This document shows positions 1 to 7,863 of a stretch of 41,068 nucleotides of DNA, one piece after another (the first letter of the stretch is position 1; every line of letters begins with the position of its first letter). The stretch lies in NCBI GenBank assembly GCA_045615765.1, contig JAZLFM010000018.1, positions 1 through 41,068 on the forward strand, given 5' to 3'. The DNA comes from UBA1715 sp045615765. GTDB taxonomy: Bacteria; Bacteroidota; Bacteroidia; Bacteroidales; UBA1715. The notes under the pieces are model-generated. The model had not been told where the DNA came from and ran no database searches. It worked only from the letters and a program-made list of their open reading frames with translations. Made by a program: the position numbers and the translations under genes.

Positions 1-1055
1 AAATCATTATTATCTACTTCTACAATGTTAGAAGAAATCATATTCTTCTTAGATAATTCTTCTGAGGAAAAAACCATTGAATCATTAAAAGTTTGTTCTT
101 CATTATTTTTTTCAAAATTATTATTGTCTTCTGTTTCTGTATTCTCAGAAGATTCCGATCGAGTGTTTTTCTTAGGAGAACCTAATTTCCAACCACTTTC
201 ATTATCAAAAACAAAGGATAATTTATTCAATGACTTTGTTCCTTTTACATTTCCATTCAAGACATAACCAAATGGAGTAACTATTGAATTTTCAACGATA
301 ACTTCTGCAGAAGCGACAAAATCATTACAAACATCTTTTTTATTCTTCTTTGACTGGAAAAATTGGAAAAGTCCACAACTTTTATTTGGACATGTAACAT
401 CACATATAATATTACGAATTTTAAATATTGATCTTTGTTGTCCAATAAGTTGTACTGTATCTTTTGTAACATCCAAAGACAACAATTCATACAACGACAA
501 TTCTTTTGACACTTTTTCTAATGCCCAAACAGGTTTTTCAGGAACAACTGGCTTTGGAACAATATGCACTATAGTATCATAACATTCCGTTGGATTTATA
601 ACAACAATATCCTCTTCGTTTGATATAGAATCAGAAACATGTTTTTCCTTTTCAAAACGATTTTTCATATCAACATCTTCATTTGAAACAACAGTTGTTT
701 TTGCACACGTCGTTTGCTTAGGACTATAAATCCATTTTGAGCCTTCTTTTGTAAGAGCGACCTTTACAAAAACATGAGGATTATTATTGTCATCCAAAAC
801 TTTCTCTGCATCATATGTTATTACACCTTCAGCAGCAAGTTTTCGAAGTAACAATCTCTGTTCAGAATTATTCTCTTCATAAAAACCAACTATTAAAGAA
901 ACAATATCACCTTTTTGTATAGAATCAACCACTGGTTTATACAACTTAGAAATTTCATTTTTTGTGATTTCTTTTACTGTTTTCTTACCATTACATGCCC
1001 CAAGAAGAAGCAAGCTAAATATGGAAAGAAAAGATATTTTCAAATATTTATTCAT
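1..1055 (-). CDS. Putative lipoprotein, partial (3' end beyond the left edge)
   Basis: An open frame starts at an ATG at 1055 and reads without a stop for 351 codons to the left edge, so the C-terminus is missing. The N-terminus is a lipoprotein signal: a short charged start, a hydrophobic run and the lipobox LLGAC with Cys21. It is a paralogue of the next gene upstream (1085-1960). Both share an N-terminal block around 'RKLAAEGVITYDAE', a 'HVFVKVALTEKG' stretch, and a distal block with 'VTPFG', a Leu-x-Gly and 'KGTK' before a conserved Trp-Lys. The visible C-terminal part is rich in Asn, Ser and Glu and looks disordered. It probably sits in the outer or inner membrane as a lipid-anchored protein. 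I do not recognise the family and assign no function. It lies 29 bases after its paralogue, so the two are likely cotranscribed. Confidence 0.8.
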   Translation of the reverse strand, partial: MNKYLKISFLSIFSLLLLGACNGKKTVKEITKNEISKLYKPVVDSIQKGDIVSLIVGFYEENNSEQRLLLRKLAAEGVITYDAEKVLDDNNNPHVFVKVALTKEGSKWIYSPKQTTCAKTTVVSNEDVDMKNRFEKEKHVSDSISNEEDIVVINPTECYDTIVHIVPKPVVPEKPVWALEKVSKELSLYELLSLDVTKDTVQLIGQQRSIFKIRNIICDVTCPNKSCGLFQFFQSKKNKKDVCNDFVASAEVIVENSIVTPFGYVLNGNVKGTKSLNKLSFVFDNESGWKLGSPKKNTRSESSENTETEDNNNFEKNNEEQTFNDSMVFSSEELSKKNMISSNIVEVDNND

Positions 1056-1084
1056 AGCATAATTTTATTTTAACCATACTAGTT

Positions 1085-1960
1085 TTATTCTTCAACAGTC
1101 TTTTCTGTTGTTTTAACATTTGCTTCATTTACAATTTTCCAACCATCTTCATATTTTTGGAATGTATAATGATATTTTTCTTTTACCCCTTTTGTTTTTC
1201 CTTCCAAAATACGACCAAACGGAGTAACATCACTTGTTTCAAAGATTACATCTGCAAATGACAAACCTTGTTCTTTCATCATATTAGTTGCAATCAAATT
1301 AGACACTTTACATACAGATTTTGTCAAAGTATTTACCATAACCTTTTTCTCAACAACTTTTTTCAATTCTAATTCATATATAGAAGGTTCTGGTTTAACA
1401 ACATCTTCTTTTTCTGACAACACAGAATCAATATCATCTTCAACAACAGGATTACGAACAGGAATATTTTCGTCGACAGCAACAGCATCGGCAGGATATT
1501 TTTCATTTGCAAAATTATTCTCCATATCCGAAGGGAATATAGTTCTAGGTTCTTTCGTAACAACAGCAGAATCAACAACAACCATCGTCTTACCAGCATC
1601 AGTCAGTTCAACATTCACAAATACATGAGCAGCAGAAACATATGCTTTCCTTATTTTTTCTTTACCTTTTATAATCGTTATTGAATCAACTTCATTTATA
1701 ATTTCCGCACAATATGAAATCACTCCATTAGCAGCTAACTGGCGAAGTTTATAACGAGCCTCTTTACAATTTAATTCATAATAACCTGTTTTAAATTCAA
1801 CCACATGGCTACCTTTTTTAAAATCAGCAAACTGACTGACAACATTTTGTACTTCTTGTTCTGTAATCACACTCGTTTTCCCTTGTTTGGCATCTTGATT
1901 ACAGCTTGAAAAAACAAAACCTGCACATATTAGTGCGCAAAACATAAAATTTTTTTTCAT
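1085..1960 (-). CDS. Putative lipoprotein, paralogue of the neighbouring gene
   Basis: This gene encodes 291 residues. The signal peptide ends in a lipobox-like VFSSC with Cys20, so export and lipid anchoring are likely. The region around residues 40-115 holds 'KLRQLAANGVISY' and 'HVFVNVELTDAGK'. A low-complexity acidic and Val-rich linker spans roughly residues 130-200. A C-terminal domain has 'VTPFGRILEGKTKG' and 'YEDGWKIV'. The same blocks occur in the same order in the partial gene at 1-1055, which indicates tandem duplication with divergence. The two-block layout with an internal repeat-like feel could be a small periplasmic domain such as a DUF-type lipoprotein, but I do not recognise it. 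No promoter box was convincing upstream. Confidence 0.8.
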   Translation of the reverse strand: MKKNFMFCALICAGFVFSSCNQDAKQGKTSVITEQEVQNVVSQFADFKKGSHVVEFKTGYYELNCKEARYKLRQLAANGVISYCAEIINEVDSITIIKGKEKIRKAYVSAAHVFVNVELTDAGKTMVVVDSAVVTKEPRTIFPSDMENNFANEKYPADAVAVDENIPVRNPVVEDDIDSVLSEKEDVVKPEPSIYELELKKVVEKKVMVNTLTKSVCKVSNLIATNMMKEQGLSFADVIFETSDVTPFGRILEGKTKGVKEKYHYTFQKYEDGWKIVNEANVKTTEKTVEE

Positions 1961-2337
1961 AGTATTACATTAAAATTAAACAAAAAATTCAATTGAAAAC
2001 ATCTACAAACAAATCATACACATAGAAAAAAATCAACACTTTCAAATTCTAAAAATTATTACACCTTATAGTAACCACTGAATATGATTTTCTTTAAAAT
2101 TTCGTATTAAATCCACTTTTTGCAAATGTTAAAAATAATTATAAAATTGATTATCTAAAAATGTGACCATTATATTCTCGATTTGTCTTCATATTGTTCG
2201 TACATGGATAGAGTCAATACAAAACGGAATTAATCCATAGAAATAAGTATGATATAACAAGTGAATAATGGGGAAACAATGTAATTTGAAATAAAAATTT
2301 TCTCTATTTACCTCTCTCCCCTTATCAACAAGCCACC
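1961..2337. other. Gene-free AT-rich spacer
   Basis: Between the lipoprotein gene and the DedA terminator there are about 480 bases without a gene. I see no open frame with coding character, no tRNA and no strong hairpin in this part. It presumably contains the promoter of the lipoprotein pair, but no clear TAnnTTTG box was found. The only recognisable element nearby is the dispersed repeat that follows. Confidence 0.5.
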
Positions 2338-2368
2338 TGTCATCCTAAGTGTAACGAAGGATCTTTGA
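2338..2368 (+). repeat. Dispersed 31-base repeat, copy A
   Basis: The segment tgtcatcctaagtgtaacg followed by aaggatctttga resembles two other places in this window: 40475-40505 on the plus strand and 26038-26069 on the minus strand. The shared pattern is roughly GTCATyCTrAGyG, then a variable base or two, then CGAAgrATCT. This copy is the most diverged. Similar GTCAT...GAGCG...GAAGAATCT motifs are a recurring intergenic repeat in many bacterial genomes; that comparison is from memory. Confidence 0.6.
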
Positions 2369-2441
2369 ACCAAGTAACATATTATTTTCCCAAAAGATTG
2401 TACTACGCTAAAAAATCTGTTATTTTATATTTCAGCACAAT

Positions 2442-2475
2442 AAAAAAACGGAGATGCAAATCCACATCTCCGTTT
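2442..2475 (-). terminator. Rho-independent terminator of the DedA gene
   Basis: A perfect 11-base stem (2446-2456 with 2465-2475, arm aaacggagatg) has an 8-base loop. On the minus strand it is followed by a run of T (plus-strand A at 2442-2448). It lies 26 bases past the DedA stop codon. Confidence 0.85.
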
Positions 2476-2501
2476 ACCATATAAAAACAAAAACTTTAAA
2501 T

Positions 2502-3209
2502 TCAACGTCTCCGTAAAAAATATTTTACAGTGTAATATAATACCACTAACAATACACCTCCCACAATCACATATCCAATTTCGTGGCTATATTGATTTAT
2601 TAAATCTTGTTGTCCATGTGCGACATAACCTAATGCTGCTAAAATCACATTCCATATACCAGCACCAAGGAATGTAAACAATAAAAATATAGGTAATTTC
2701 ATTTTTGCCAAACCTGCTGGTATTGAAATTAACTGTCGTATAACAGGGATTAATCGTCCTATGAATGTAGAAACAACGCCATGTTCATTAAAATAATCTT
2801 CTGCTTTCTTTAGTTTTTCTCCATTTAATGTTAGCAAATGTCCCCACTTACTATCTGCGAACTTGTAAATAATAGGACGTCCCAACCATATTGAAAGCAA
2901 ATAGTTTATCATGGCTCCTAGCATAGATCCTAACGTTGCAAATAATACTACCAATATTATATTCATATCATTTCCTTCATTACAAGCAACATAAGCAGCT
3001 GGAGGAATAACTATTTCTGAAGGGAAAGGAACAAAGGAACTTTCTATGGTCATTAATGCTGTAATTGTTCCATAATTCATATTTTCACTATACCAATCTT
3101 CTACATACGAAAGGATAGATTTATCGGTTGCGACTGTATCCGAATTTGATTCTGCATAGACAGAGATTCCTAGAAATAAAAGTGTTACAATTGTCAGTAT
3201 TCGTTTCAT
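2502..3209 (-). CDS. DedA/VTT-family inner membrane protein
   Basis: This 235-residue protein belongs to the DedA (SNARE-associated, VTT) family of membrane proteins, which are linked to membrane lipid flipping, membrane potential and envelope stress. It has a cleavable-looking signal (MKRILTIVTLLFLGISVYAES) before the usual family start, then the typical re-entrant segment 'FPSEIVIPPAAYVA' around residues 62-75. The hallmark 'FIGRLIPVIRQLISIPAG' follows near residue 150, with its conserved Arg residues, and the C-terminus has membrane helices ending in a basic tail. The N-terminal addition with a signal-like segment is longer than in the E. coli proteins. It stands alone between two terminators, so it is probably transcribed on its own. 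The exact substrate cannot be inferred. Confidence 0.9.
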   Translation of the reverse strand: MKRILTIVTLLFLGISVYAESNSDTVATDKSILSYVEDWYSENMNYGTITALMTIESSFVPFPSEIVIPPAAYVACNEGNDMNIILVVLFATLGSMLGAMINYLLSIWLGRPIIYKFADSKWGHLLTLNGEKLKKAEDYFNEHGVVSTFIGRLIPVIRQLISIPAGLAKMKLPIFLLFTFLGAGIWNVILAALGYVAHGQQDLINQYSHEIGYVIVGGVLLVVLYYTVKYFLRRR

Positions 3210-3230
3210 TCTGTGTATTTAATATGTATA

Positions 3231-3262
3231 AAAAAATAGAGACGCAAAACCTTGCGTCTCTA
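3231..3262 (-). terminator. Rho-independent terminator of the nqr operon
   Basis: A perfect 11-base stem (3237-3247 with 3252-3262, arm tagagacgcaa) has an AACC loop. On the minus strand it is followed by six T (plus-strand A at 3231-3236). It lies about 30 bases past the nqrF stop and ends the operon before the DedA gene. Confidence 0.9.
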
Positions 3263-3294
3263 CAAATATATATTCTTTTTTTGTTTTTAAAGAA

Positions 3295-4584
3295 TTATCC
3301 GCCGAAGTTATCGAAACGAATCATTTCGTCTTCTACGCCAAGGCTGTGTAACAAGTCAAGCACAGTCTTTGCCATCATTGGAGGACCACACAAGTAGTAT
3401 TCAATATCTTCTGGTTCTTCGTGTTGCTTCAAGTATGTATCACCCATTACTGGAGCAATGAAACCTGGAGTGTATTTAATACCTAGACCATCAGCCTTTG
3501 GATCTGGGCGGTCAAGTGCTAAGTGGAAATGGAAATTAGGGAATTCTTTTTCCAATTCTAAGAAGTCTTCCAAGAAGAATACTTCATCGATTGCACGAGC
3601 ACCATAGAAATAATGCATTTCACGGTCACGAGTATTCAAAGTCTTAAGCATGTGCATAATTTGAGCACGAAGAGGAGCCATACCGGCACCACCACCAACC
3701 CAAATCATTTCACGTTTGCTGTCAAATACAGGGTGGAAATCTCCATAAGGACCACTCATCATTACTTTATCTCCAGGTTTTAAGTTGAAGATATATGTAG
3801 AAGCGATACCACAAGGAACATCCATGAAACCAGGACCTTGATCTTTTGGTTTAAATGGAGGTGTTGCAATACGAACTGTCAATGTAATGATATCACCTTC
3901 ATCTGGGTAGTTAGCCATAGAATAAGCACGAACTGTAGGTTCAGTATTCTTTTGGTGTAATCCAAACAAACCGAATTTTTCCCAAGTTGGAATATACAAA
4001 TCGCCAATCAAACTTCTATCGAAATCAGCATAATTGATGTCATATGCAGGAATTTTGATTTGAGCGTAAGAACCTGGTAAGAAATCCATGTGTTCACCAG
4101 CTGGCAATTTAACCTTAAACTCTTTAATGAAAGAAGCGACATTCTTGTTAGAAATAACTTCACATTCCCATTCTTTAATACCAAGAACTGATTCAGGAAT
4201 TTTAATATGAATGTCATTTTTAACTTTCACTTGGCAAGCCAAACGCCAATTATCATTTTGTTCTTTACGAGAGAAGAAACCCTTTTCTGTAGGAAGAATA
4301 TCTCCACCACCTTCTGTTACACGGCAACGGCACATACCACAAGCACCACCACCACCACAAGCAGAAGGCAAAAGGATATTTTGTCCTTGCAAAGTGCTCA
4401 ACAAAGAGCTACCTGGATTTACTTCCATTGGTTCTTTATCGTTGATATACAACTGTACTTTTCCTGATGGCAACAATTTTGCTTTTGCCAACAAAAGAAG
4501 AGCCACCAATAATATTACTACTAGCAGGAAGACGACAACACTTGCGCCTATCATTATGCCTGCCGATGCATCTAAAATTATCAT
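3295..4584 (-). CDS. nqrF: Na+-translocating NADH:quinone reductase subunit F
   Basis: NqrF is the electron-entry subunit: it oxidises NADH through FAD and passes electrons to a 2Fe-2S centre. The order seen is one N-terminal membrane helix (residues about 8-36), a ferredoxin domain with Cys76, Cys82, Cys85 and Cys117 (motif SACGGGGACGMC...LAC), then a ferredoxin-reductase module. That module has the FAD motif 'RAYSMANYP', the NAD-binding 'GGGAGMAPLRAQ', and the C-terminal 'YLCGPPMM' and 'FDNFGG'. I chose the ATG at 4584 (429 residues); a TTG three codons upstream (4593) is possible but less likely. It is the last gene of the operon, 18 bases after nqrE, and is followed by a terminator. Family recognition is very secure. 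Confidence 0.97.
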   Translation of the reverse strand: MIILDASAGIMIGASVVVFLLVVILLVALLLLAKAKLLPSGKVQLYINDKEPMEVNPGSSLLSTLQGQNILLPSACGGGGACGMCRCRVTEGGGDILPTEKGFFSRKEQNDNWRLACQVKVKNDIHIKIPESVLGIKEWECEVISNKNVASFIKEFKVKLPAGEHMDFLPGSYAQIKIPAYDINYADFDRSLIGDLYIPTWEKFGLFGLHQKNTEPTVRAYSMANYPDEGDIITLTVRIATPPFKPKDQGPGFMDVPCGIASTYIFNLKPGDKVMMSGPYGDFHPVFDSKREMIWVGGGAGMAPLRAQIMHMLKTLNTRDREMHYFYGARAIDEVFFLEDFLELEKEFPNFHFHLALDRPDPKADGLGIKYTPGFIAPVMGDTYLKQHEEPEDIEYYLCGPPMMAKTVLDLLHSLGVEDEMIRFDNFGG

Positions 4585-4602
4585 TTTGCTCAATTTTAAT
4601 TA

Positions 4603-5217
4603 TTACAATTTAATACCCATAAAACTCATGAATGCGATACCCATTAATCCTGTTACGATAAATGTGATACCTACGCCCTTCAATGCTGCTGGCACATGAG
4701 AGTATTTGATTTTTTCGTTAATGGCTGCAATACCAACGATTGCTAAAAACCATCCAATACCTGAACCTAAACCAAATACAGTTGCTTCAGCTAATGTTTC
4801 ATATCCTCTTTGTTGCATAAACAATGAACCACCAAGGATGGCACAGTTTACAGCAATCAATGGCAAGAAAATACCAAGAGAAGAATACAAAGCTGGTGCA
4901 AATTTCTCAACTATCATTTCTACCAACTGTACAAATGATGCGATAACAGCAATGAAAATAATGAAACTCAAGAAACTCAAGTCAACATCGGCGAAACTCT
5001 CACCCATCCAAGACAAAGCACCTGGTTTCAATACGAATTCATTCAATAAATAGTCAATAGGAACAGTGATTGCCAACACAAATGTTACAGCTAAACCAAG
5101 ACCAGCTGCTGTTTCCACATTTTTAGACACTGCAATGAATGAACACATTCCCAAAAAGAATGCGAACACCATATTGTCTATAAAAATTGATTTAATAAAT
5201 AAGTTTAACAACTCCAT
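4603..5217 (-). CDS. nqrE: Na+-translocating NADH:quinone reductase subunit E
   Basis: NqrE is one of two homologous six-helix membrane subunits (with NqrD) that hold the intramembrane iron centre and take part in Na+ translocation. The protein (204 residues from the ATG at 5217; a GTG lies two codons upstream) begins 'MELLNLFIKSIFIDNMVFA'. It contains 'GMCSFIAVSKNVETA' and, in the second half, 'NCAILGGSLF'. The Cys in each of these two segments matches the expected iron ligands of the NqrD/NqrE pair. Length and hydrophobicity are normal. It sits 18 bases downstream of nqrD. Confidence 0.96.
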   Translation of the reverse strand: MELLNLFIKSIFIDNMVFAFFLGMCSFIAVSKNVETAAGLGLAVTFVLAITVPIDYLLNEFVLKPGALSWMGESFADVDLSFLSFIIFIAVIASFVQLVEMIVEKFAPALYSSLGIFLPLIAVNCAILGGSLFMQQRGYETLAEATVFGLGSGIGWFLAIVGIAAINEKIKYSHVPAALKGVGITFIVTGLMGIAFMSFMGIKL

Positions 5218-5235
5218 GATCACAATCTTTTAAGG

Positions 5236-5898
5236 TTATTTTTTAATTAAATCTTTATTTCTTGAGCGTTGGATCCAAATGATTACAGCAACAATAATCA
5301 ATGCCATTGGAGGCATCAACATGAAACCGCAGTTTTCGTATCCACATGCTGTGTAGAATGCTTCAGGAATGATTCGTAATTCACCAGCGATTGGTAAAGT
5401 AATAGTACCAGCTCCGAATAATTCACGAACTACAGCGATAATTACTAAAATCATACCGTAACCTAAACCATTTCCAAGACCATCAAGAAGCGAAGGCCAA
5501 GGTTTGTTACCTAAACCGAAAGCTTCCATACGTCCCATCACAATACAGTTTGTAATAATCAAACCAACATATACAGAAAGTTGTTTACTTACACCGTATG
5601 AGAATGCTTTTAAAATTTGGTCAACCAAGATCACCAATGTTGCAACAACCAACAATTGAACGATGATACGGATACGGTTAGGAATAGTTTTTCGTAAAAG
5701 TGATATTGCCATATTTGCAACGCCGACAACGATAGTTACCGCTAACGCCATTACTATAGCAGATTCAACTTTTGCTGTTACAGCCAATGCAGAACAAATA
5801 CCTAATACTTGTACTGTAATTGGGTTTTGTGAACCAAGAGGTCCTGTTAGCAATTGTAAGTTTTTCTTTGAAAACAATGATTCTTTTTCTTCTGCCAT
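5236..5898 (-). CDS. nqrD: Na+-translocating NADH:quinone reductase subunit D
   Basis: This membrane subunit is homologous to NqrE and also related to RnfE. The 220-residue protein starts with a short soluble segment (MAEEKESLFSKKNLQLLTGP), followed by 'LGICSALAVTAKVESA' and, in the second half, 'TNCIVMGRMEAFGLGNKPW'. The conserved Cys in each of these segments fits the shared iron site with NqrE. The 'WPSLLDGLGNGLGYG' stretch is typical of NqrD. It lies 7 bases after nqrC and 18 bases before nqrE. RnfE is the alternative, but the surrounding nqrA, nqrC and nqrF settle the assignment. Confidence 0.96.
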   Translation of the reverse strand: MAEEKESLFSKKNLQLLTGPLGSQNPITVQVLGICSALAVTAKVESAIVMALAVTIVVGVANMAISLLRKTIPNRIRIIVQLLVVATLVILVDQILKAFSYGVSKQLSVYVGLIITNCIVMGRMEAFGLGNKPWPSLLDGLGNGLGYGMILVIIAVVRELFGAGTITLPIAGELRIIPEAFYTACGYENCGFMLMPPMALIIVAVIIWIQRSRNKDLIKK

Positions 5899-5905
5899 GA
5901 CCTTA

Positions 5906-6634
5906 TTAGTTTAAAGATTGAACATTAGTAGTTGTGTCAGCAACAGGAGCAGTTTCTACTGGTGCAGAAACTTGTGATTGTAGGAATGAAGCATAGCCAT
6001 TCAAGCAATCGAACAACATTGCAGTTACACCATCACAAGTTTTTGTAGAACCTGAAATAGCATCAACTTCGTTGTTTGCTTTGGCACCACCCTTTACAAC
6101 CTTAACTGAAGTAAATTCGTTGTTGACAAAAATTTGTTTTCCTTTAAATGTATCGCGGAATTTTGGTTTGATGATTTCAGCACCCAAACCTGCAGTTTCA
6201 CTTTCGTGATCGAAAACTGTACCTACAACAGTGCTACCATCAGCTTTGCTAACTGAGATATAACCCCAGATTTTACCCCAAAGACCATTACCTTTCAAAG
6301 GAATAACATAACAATTATTGATATCAATAACTGGCAAGCAACCATCTTTTACAGTTCCATTAGAAATATAATCTTCTATATCTCCAGAAACTTTTTCAGA
6401 TGAACCATTTTTCACAAAGAAAAATTCTGTCAAGTTATCGCCAAACACTTTTTCAGCTTCACTTGCTTGAACATCTTCAATAGCTGCAGCAGATAAAATA
6501 TTTTGCATCTTTTCAACTTTCATATTTGCTTGTTGAAAAGGTTTTAATGAGAAAGCTGTTACAGACAACAATGTTGCAATAACAACAACCATTACTATCG
6601 AATAAATAAATATGTATGAATTACTCTTTTCCAT
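5906..6634 (-). CDS. nqrC: Na+-translocating NADH:quinone reductase subunit C
   Basis: NqrC carries a covalently bound FMN on the periplasmic side. The protein has 242 residues, with one N-terminal membrane helix (about residues 8-28) and a soluble FMN-binding domain. The flavinylation motif is DAISGSTKT at residues 191-199, in which Thr197 is the expected attachment site for the ApbE flavin transferase (family knowledge). 'ETAGLGAEI' near residue 146 is the second conserved FMN-domain segment. The last ~20 residues (PVETAPVADTTTNVQ) form a short Thr/Val/Pro-rich tail beyond the domain. No apbE gene is visible in this window. The gene is 12 bases after nqrB and 7 before nqrD. Confidence 0.96.
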   Translation of the reverse strand: MEKSNSYIFIYSIVMVVVIATLLSVTAFSLKPFQQANMKVEKMQNILSAAAIEDVQASEAEKVFGDNLTEFFFVKNGSSEKVSGDIEDYISNGTVKDGCLPVIDINNCYVIPLKGNGLWGKIWGYISVSKADGSTVVGTVFDHESETAGLGAEIIKPKFRDTFKGKQIFVNNEFTSVKVVKGGAKANNEVDAISGSTKTCDGVTAMLFDCLNGYASFLQSQVSAPVETAPVADTTTNVQSLN

Positions 6635-6646
6635 CGTCGTATATTA

Positions 6647-7852
6647 TTAAGCGTTAGTAACAGTTTCTTGTGCAGCTTTTGCACGTTTCATACGTCTATT
6701 GATGTTTGCTTTTACAACCATGTGGTCGATAAGTGGAGCAAATACGTTCATCAACAAGATTGAAAGCATCATACCTTCTGGGTAAGCTGGGTTGAAACAA
6801 CGAATCATGATTGCAAATACACCAACCAAGAAACCATAAATCCATTTACCAGTGTTTGTTTGTGCTGCAGTTACTGGATCTGTAGCCATAAATACTGCAC
6901 CAAAAGCAAAACCACCAATCAACAAATGACTGAATGCTGGCAATTGCATAACATAATTTGTTTCTGGAGCGAATGCATTCATCAATAATCCCATTGCAAA
7001 ACCACCTGCAAATACAGAAAGAATGATTCTATAACTTGCAATACCTGTGAACAATAATAATGCAGCACCAATTAAGATTGCGATGAATGAAGTTTCACCA
7101 ACACAACCTGCATAGTTACCTACCATCAAATCACAAACTGAAAGTTGATTGTTTGCAACACCATGAATAGCATCAGGAGCAACACCGGCATTCAACTGAC
7201 CTAAAATTGTTTCACCTGAGAATGCATCAACAGTAGCTTTACCTTCTACTGAATGAACCCATGCTGAAGAACCAGACATATTACCTGGATATGCAAAGAA
7301 CAAGAAGGCACGTGCCAACAATGCTGGGTTTACGATATTCATACCTGTTCCACCGAAAGCTTCCTTACCAATTATAACAGCAAATGCTACTGCTAAAGCA
7401 AGTTCCCATAGTGGAATATCAACAGGAACGATAAGAGGAATAATCAAACCACTTACCAAATATCCTTCACTAATTTCGTGCCCACGGATATAACAGAATA
7501 CAAATTCTATACCGAGACCAACAATGTACGAAACCACGATTAATGGTAAAACTTTAATGAAACCATAACCGAAAGCTTCCATCATTGTGTAATCTTCACC
7601 TATCGAAGTGTAGAACAAAGAACCTACATTGTACATACCATATAATAATGTAGGAACCAATGCGAAGATTACGATAATCAAAGCGCGTTTTAAATCTATT
7701 GCGTCGCGGACATGGCTACCTGCAGTTGTTACAGTTCCAGGAACATGTAAGAATGTCTCGAAACTTTCGTAGATAGGAAGCCATTTCTCATACTTACCAC
7801 CCTTTTCAAAATTAGGCTTGGTTTTCTGTATCCAATTTTCTATTGCTTTCAT
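6647..7852 (-). CDS. nqrB: Na+-translocating NADH:quinone reductase subunit B
   Basis: NqrB is the large membrane subunit with covalent FMN, riboflavin and the Na+ path. I chose the ATG at 7852 (MKAIENWIQKTKPNFEKGGK, 401 residues); a TTG two codons upstream is also in frame. About ten hydrophobic helices are visible, with the conserved 'GKEAFGGTGMNIVNPAL' and 'MATDPVTAAQTNTGKW' segments. The FMN-attachment region reads DAFSGETILG, where Thr215 would carry the FMN. The usual consensus has Ala or Ser before that Thr, and here it is Glu. Length is near the family norm. It is 11 bases after nqrA. Confidence 0.96.
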   Translation of the reverse strand: MKAIENWIQKTKPNFEKGGKYEKWLPIYESFETFLHVPGTVTTAGSHVRDAIDLKRALIIVIFALVPTLLYGMYNVGSLFYTSIGEDYTMMEAFGYGFIKVLPLIVVSYIVGLGIEFVFCYIRGHEISEGYLVSGLIIPLIVPVDIPLWELALAVAFAVIIGKEAFGGTGMNIVNPALLARAFLFFAYPGNMSGSSAWVHSVEGKATVDAFSGETILGQLNAGVAPDAIHGVANNQLSVCDLMVGNYAGCVGETSFIAILIGAALLLFTGIASYRIILSVFAGGFAMGLLMNAFAPETNYVMQLPAFSHLLIGGFAFGAVFMATDPVTAAQTNTGKWIYGFLVGVFAIMIRCFNPAYPEGMMLSILLMNVFAPLIDHMVVKANINRRMKRAKAAQETVTNA

Positions 7853-7863
7853 ATACAACTTAA

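Noticed and set aside
25..267. 80-residue open frame on the plus strand
   Set aside because: It is antisense to the partial lipoprotein frame, which is continuous to the window edge and has a lipobox and a paralogue.
4211..4699. 162-residue open frame on the plus strand
   Set aside because: Antisense to nqrF and nqrE, with no recognisable domain.
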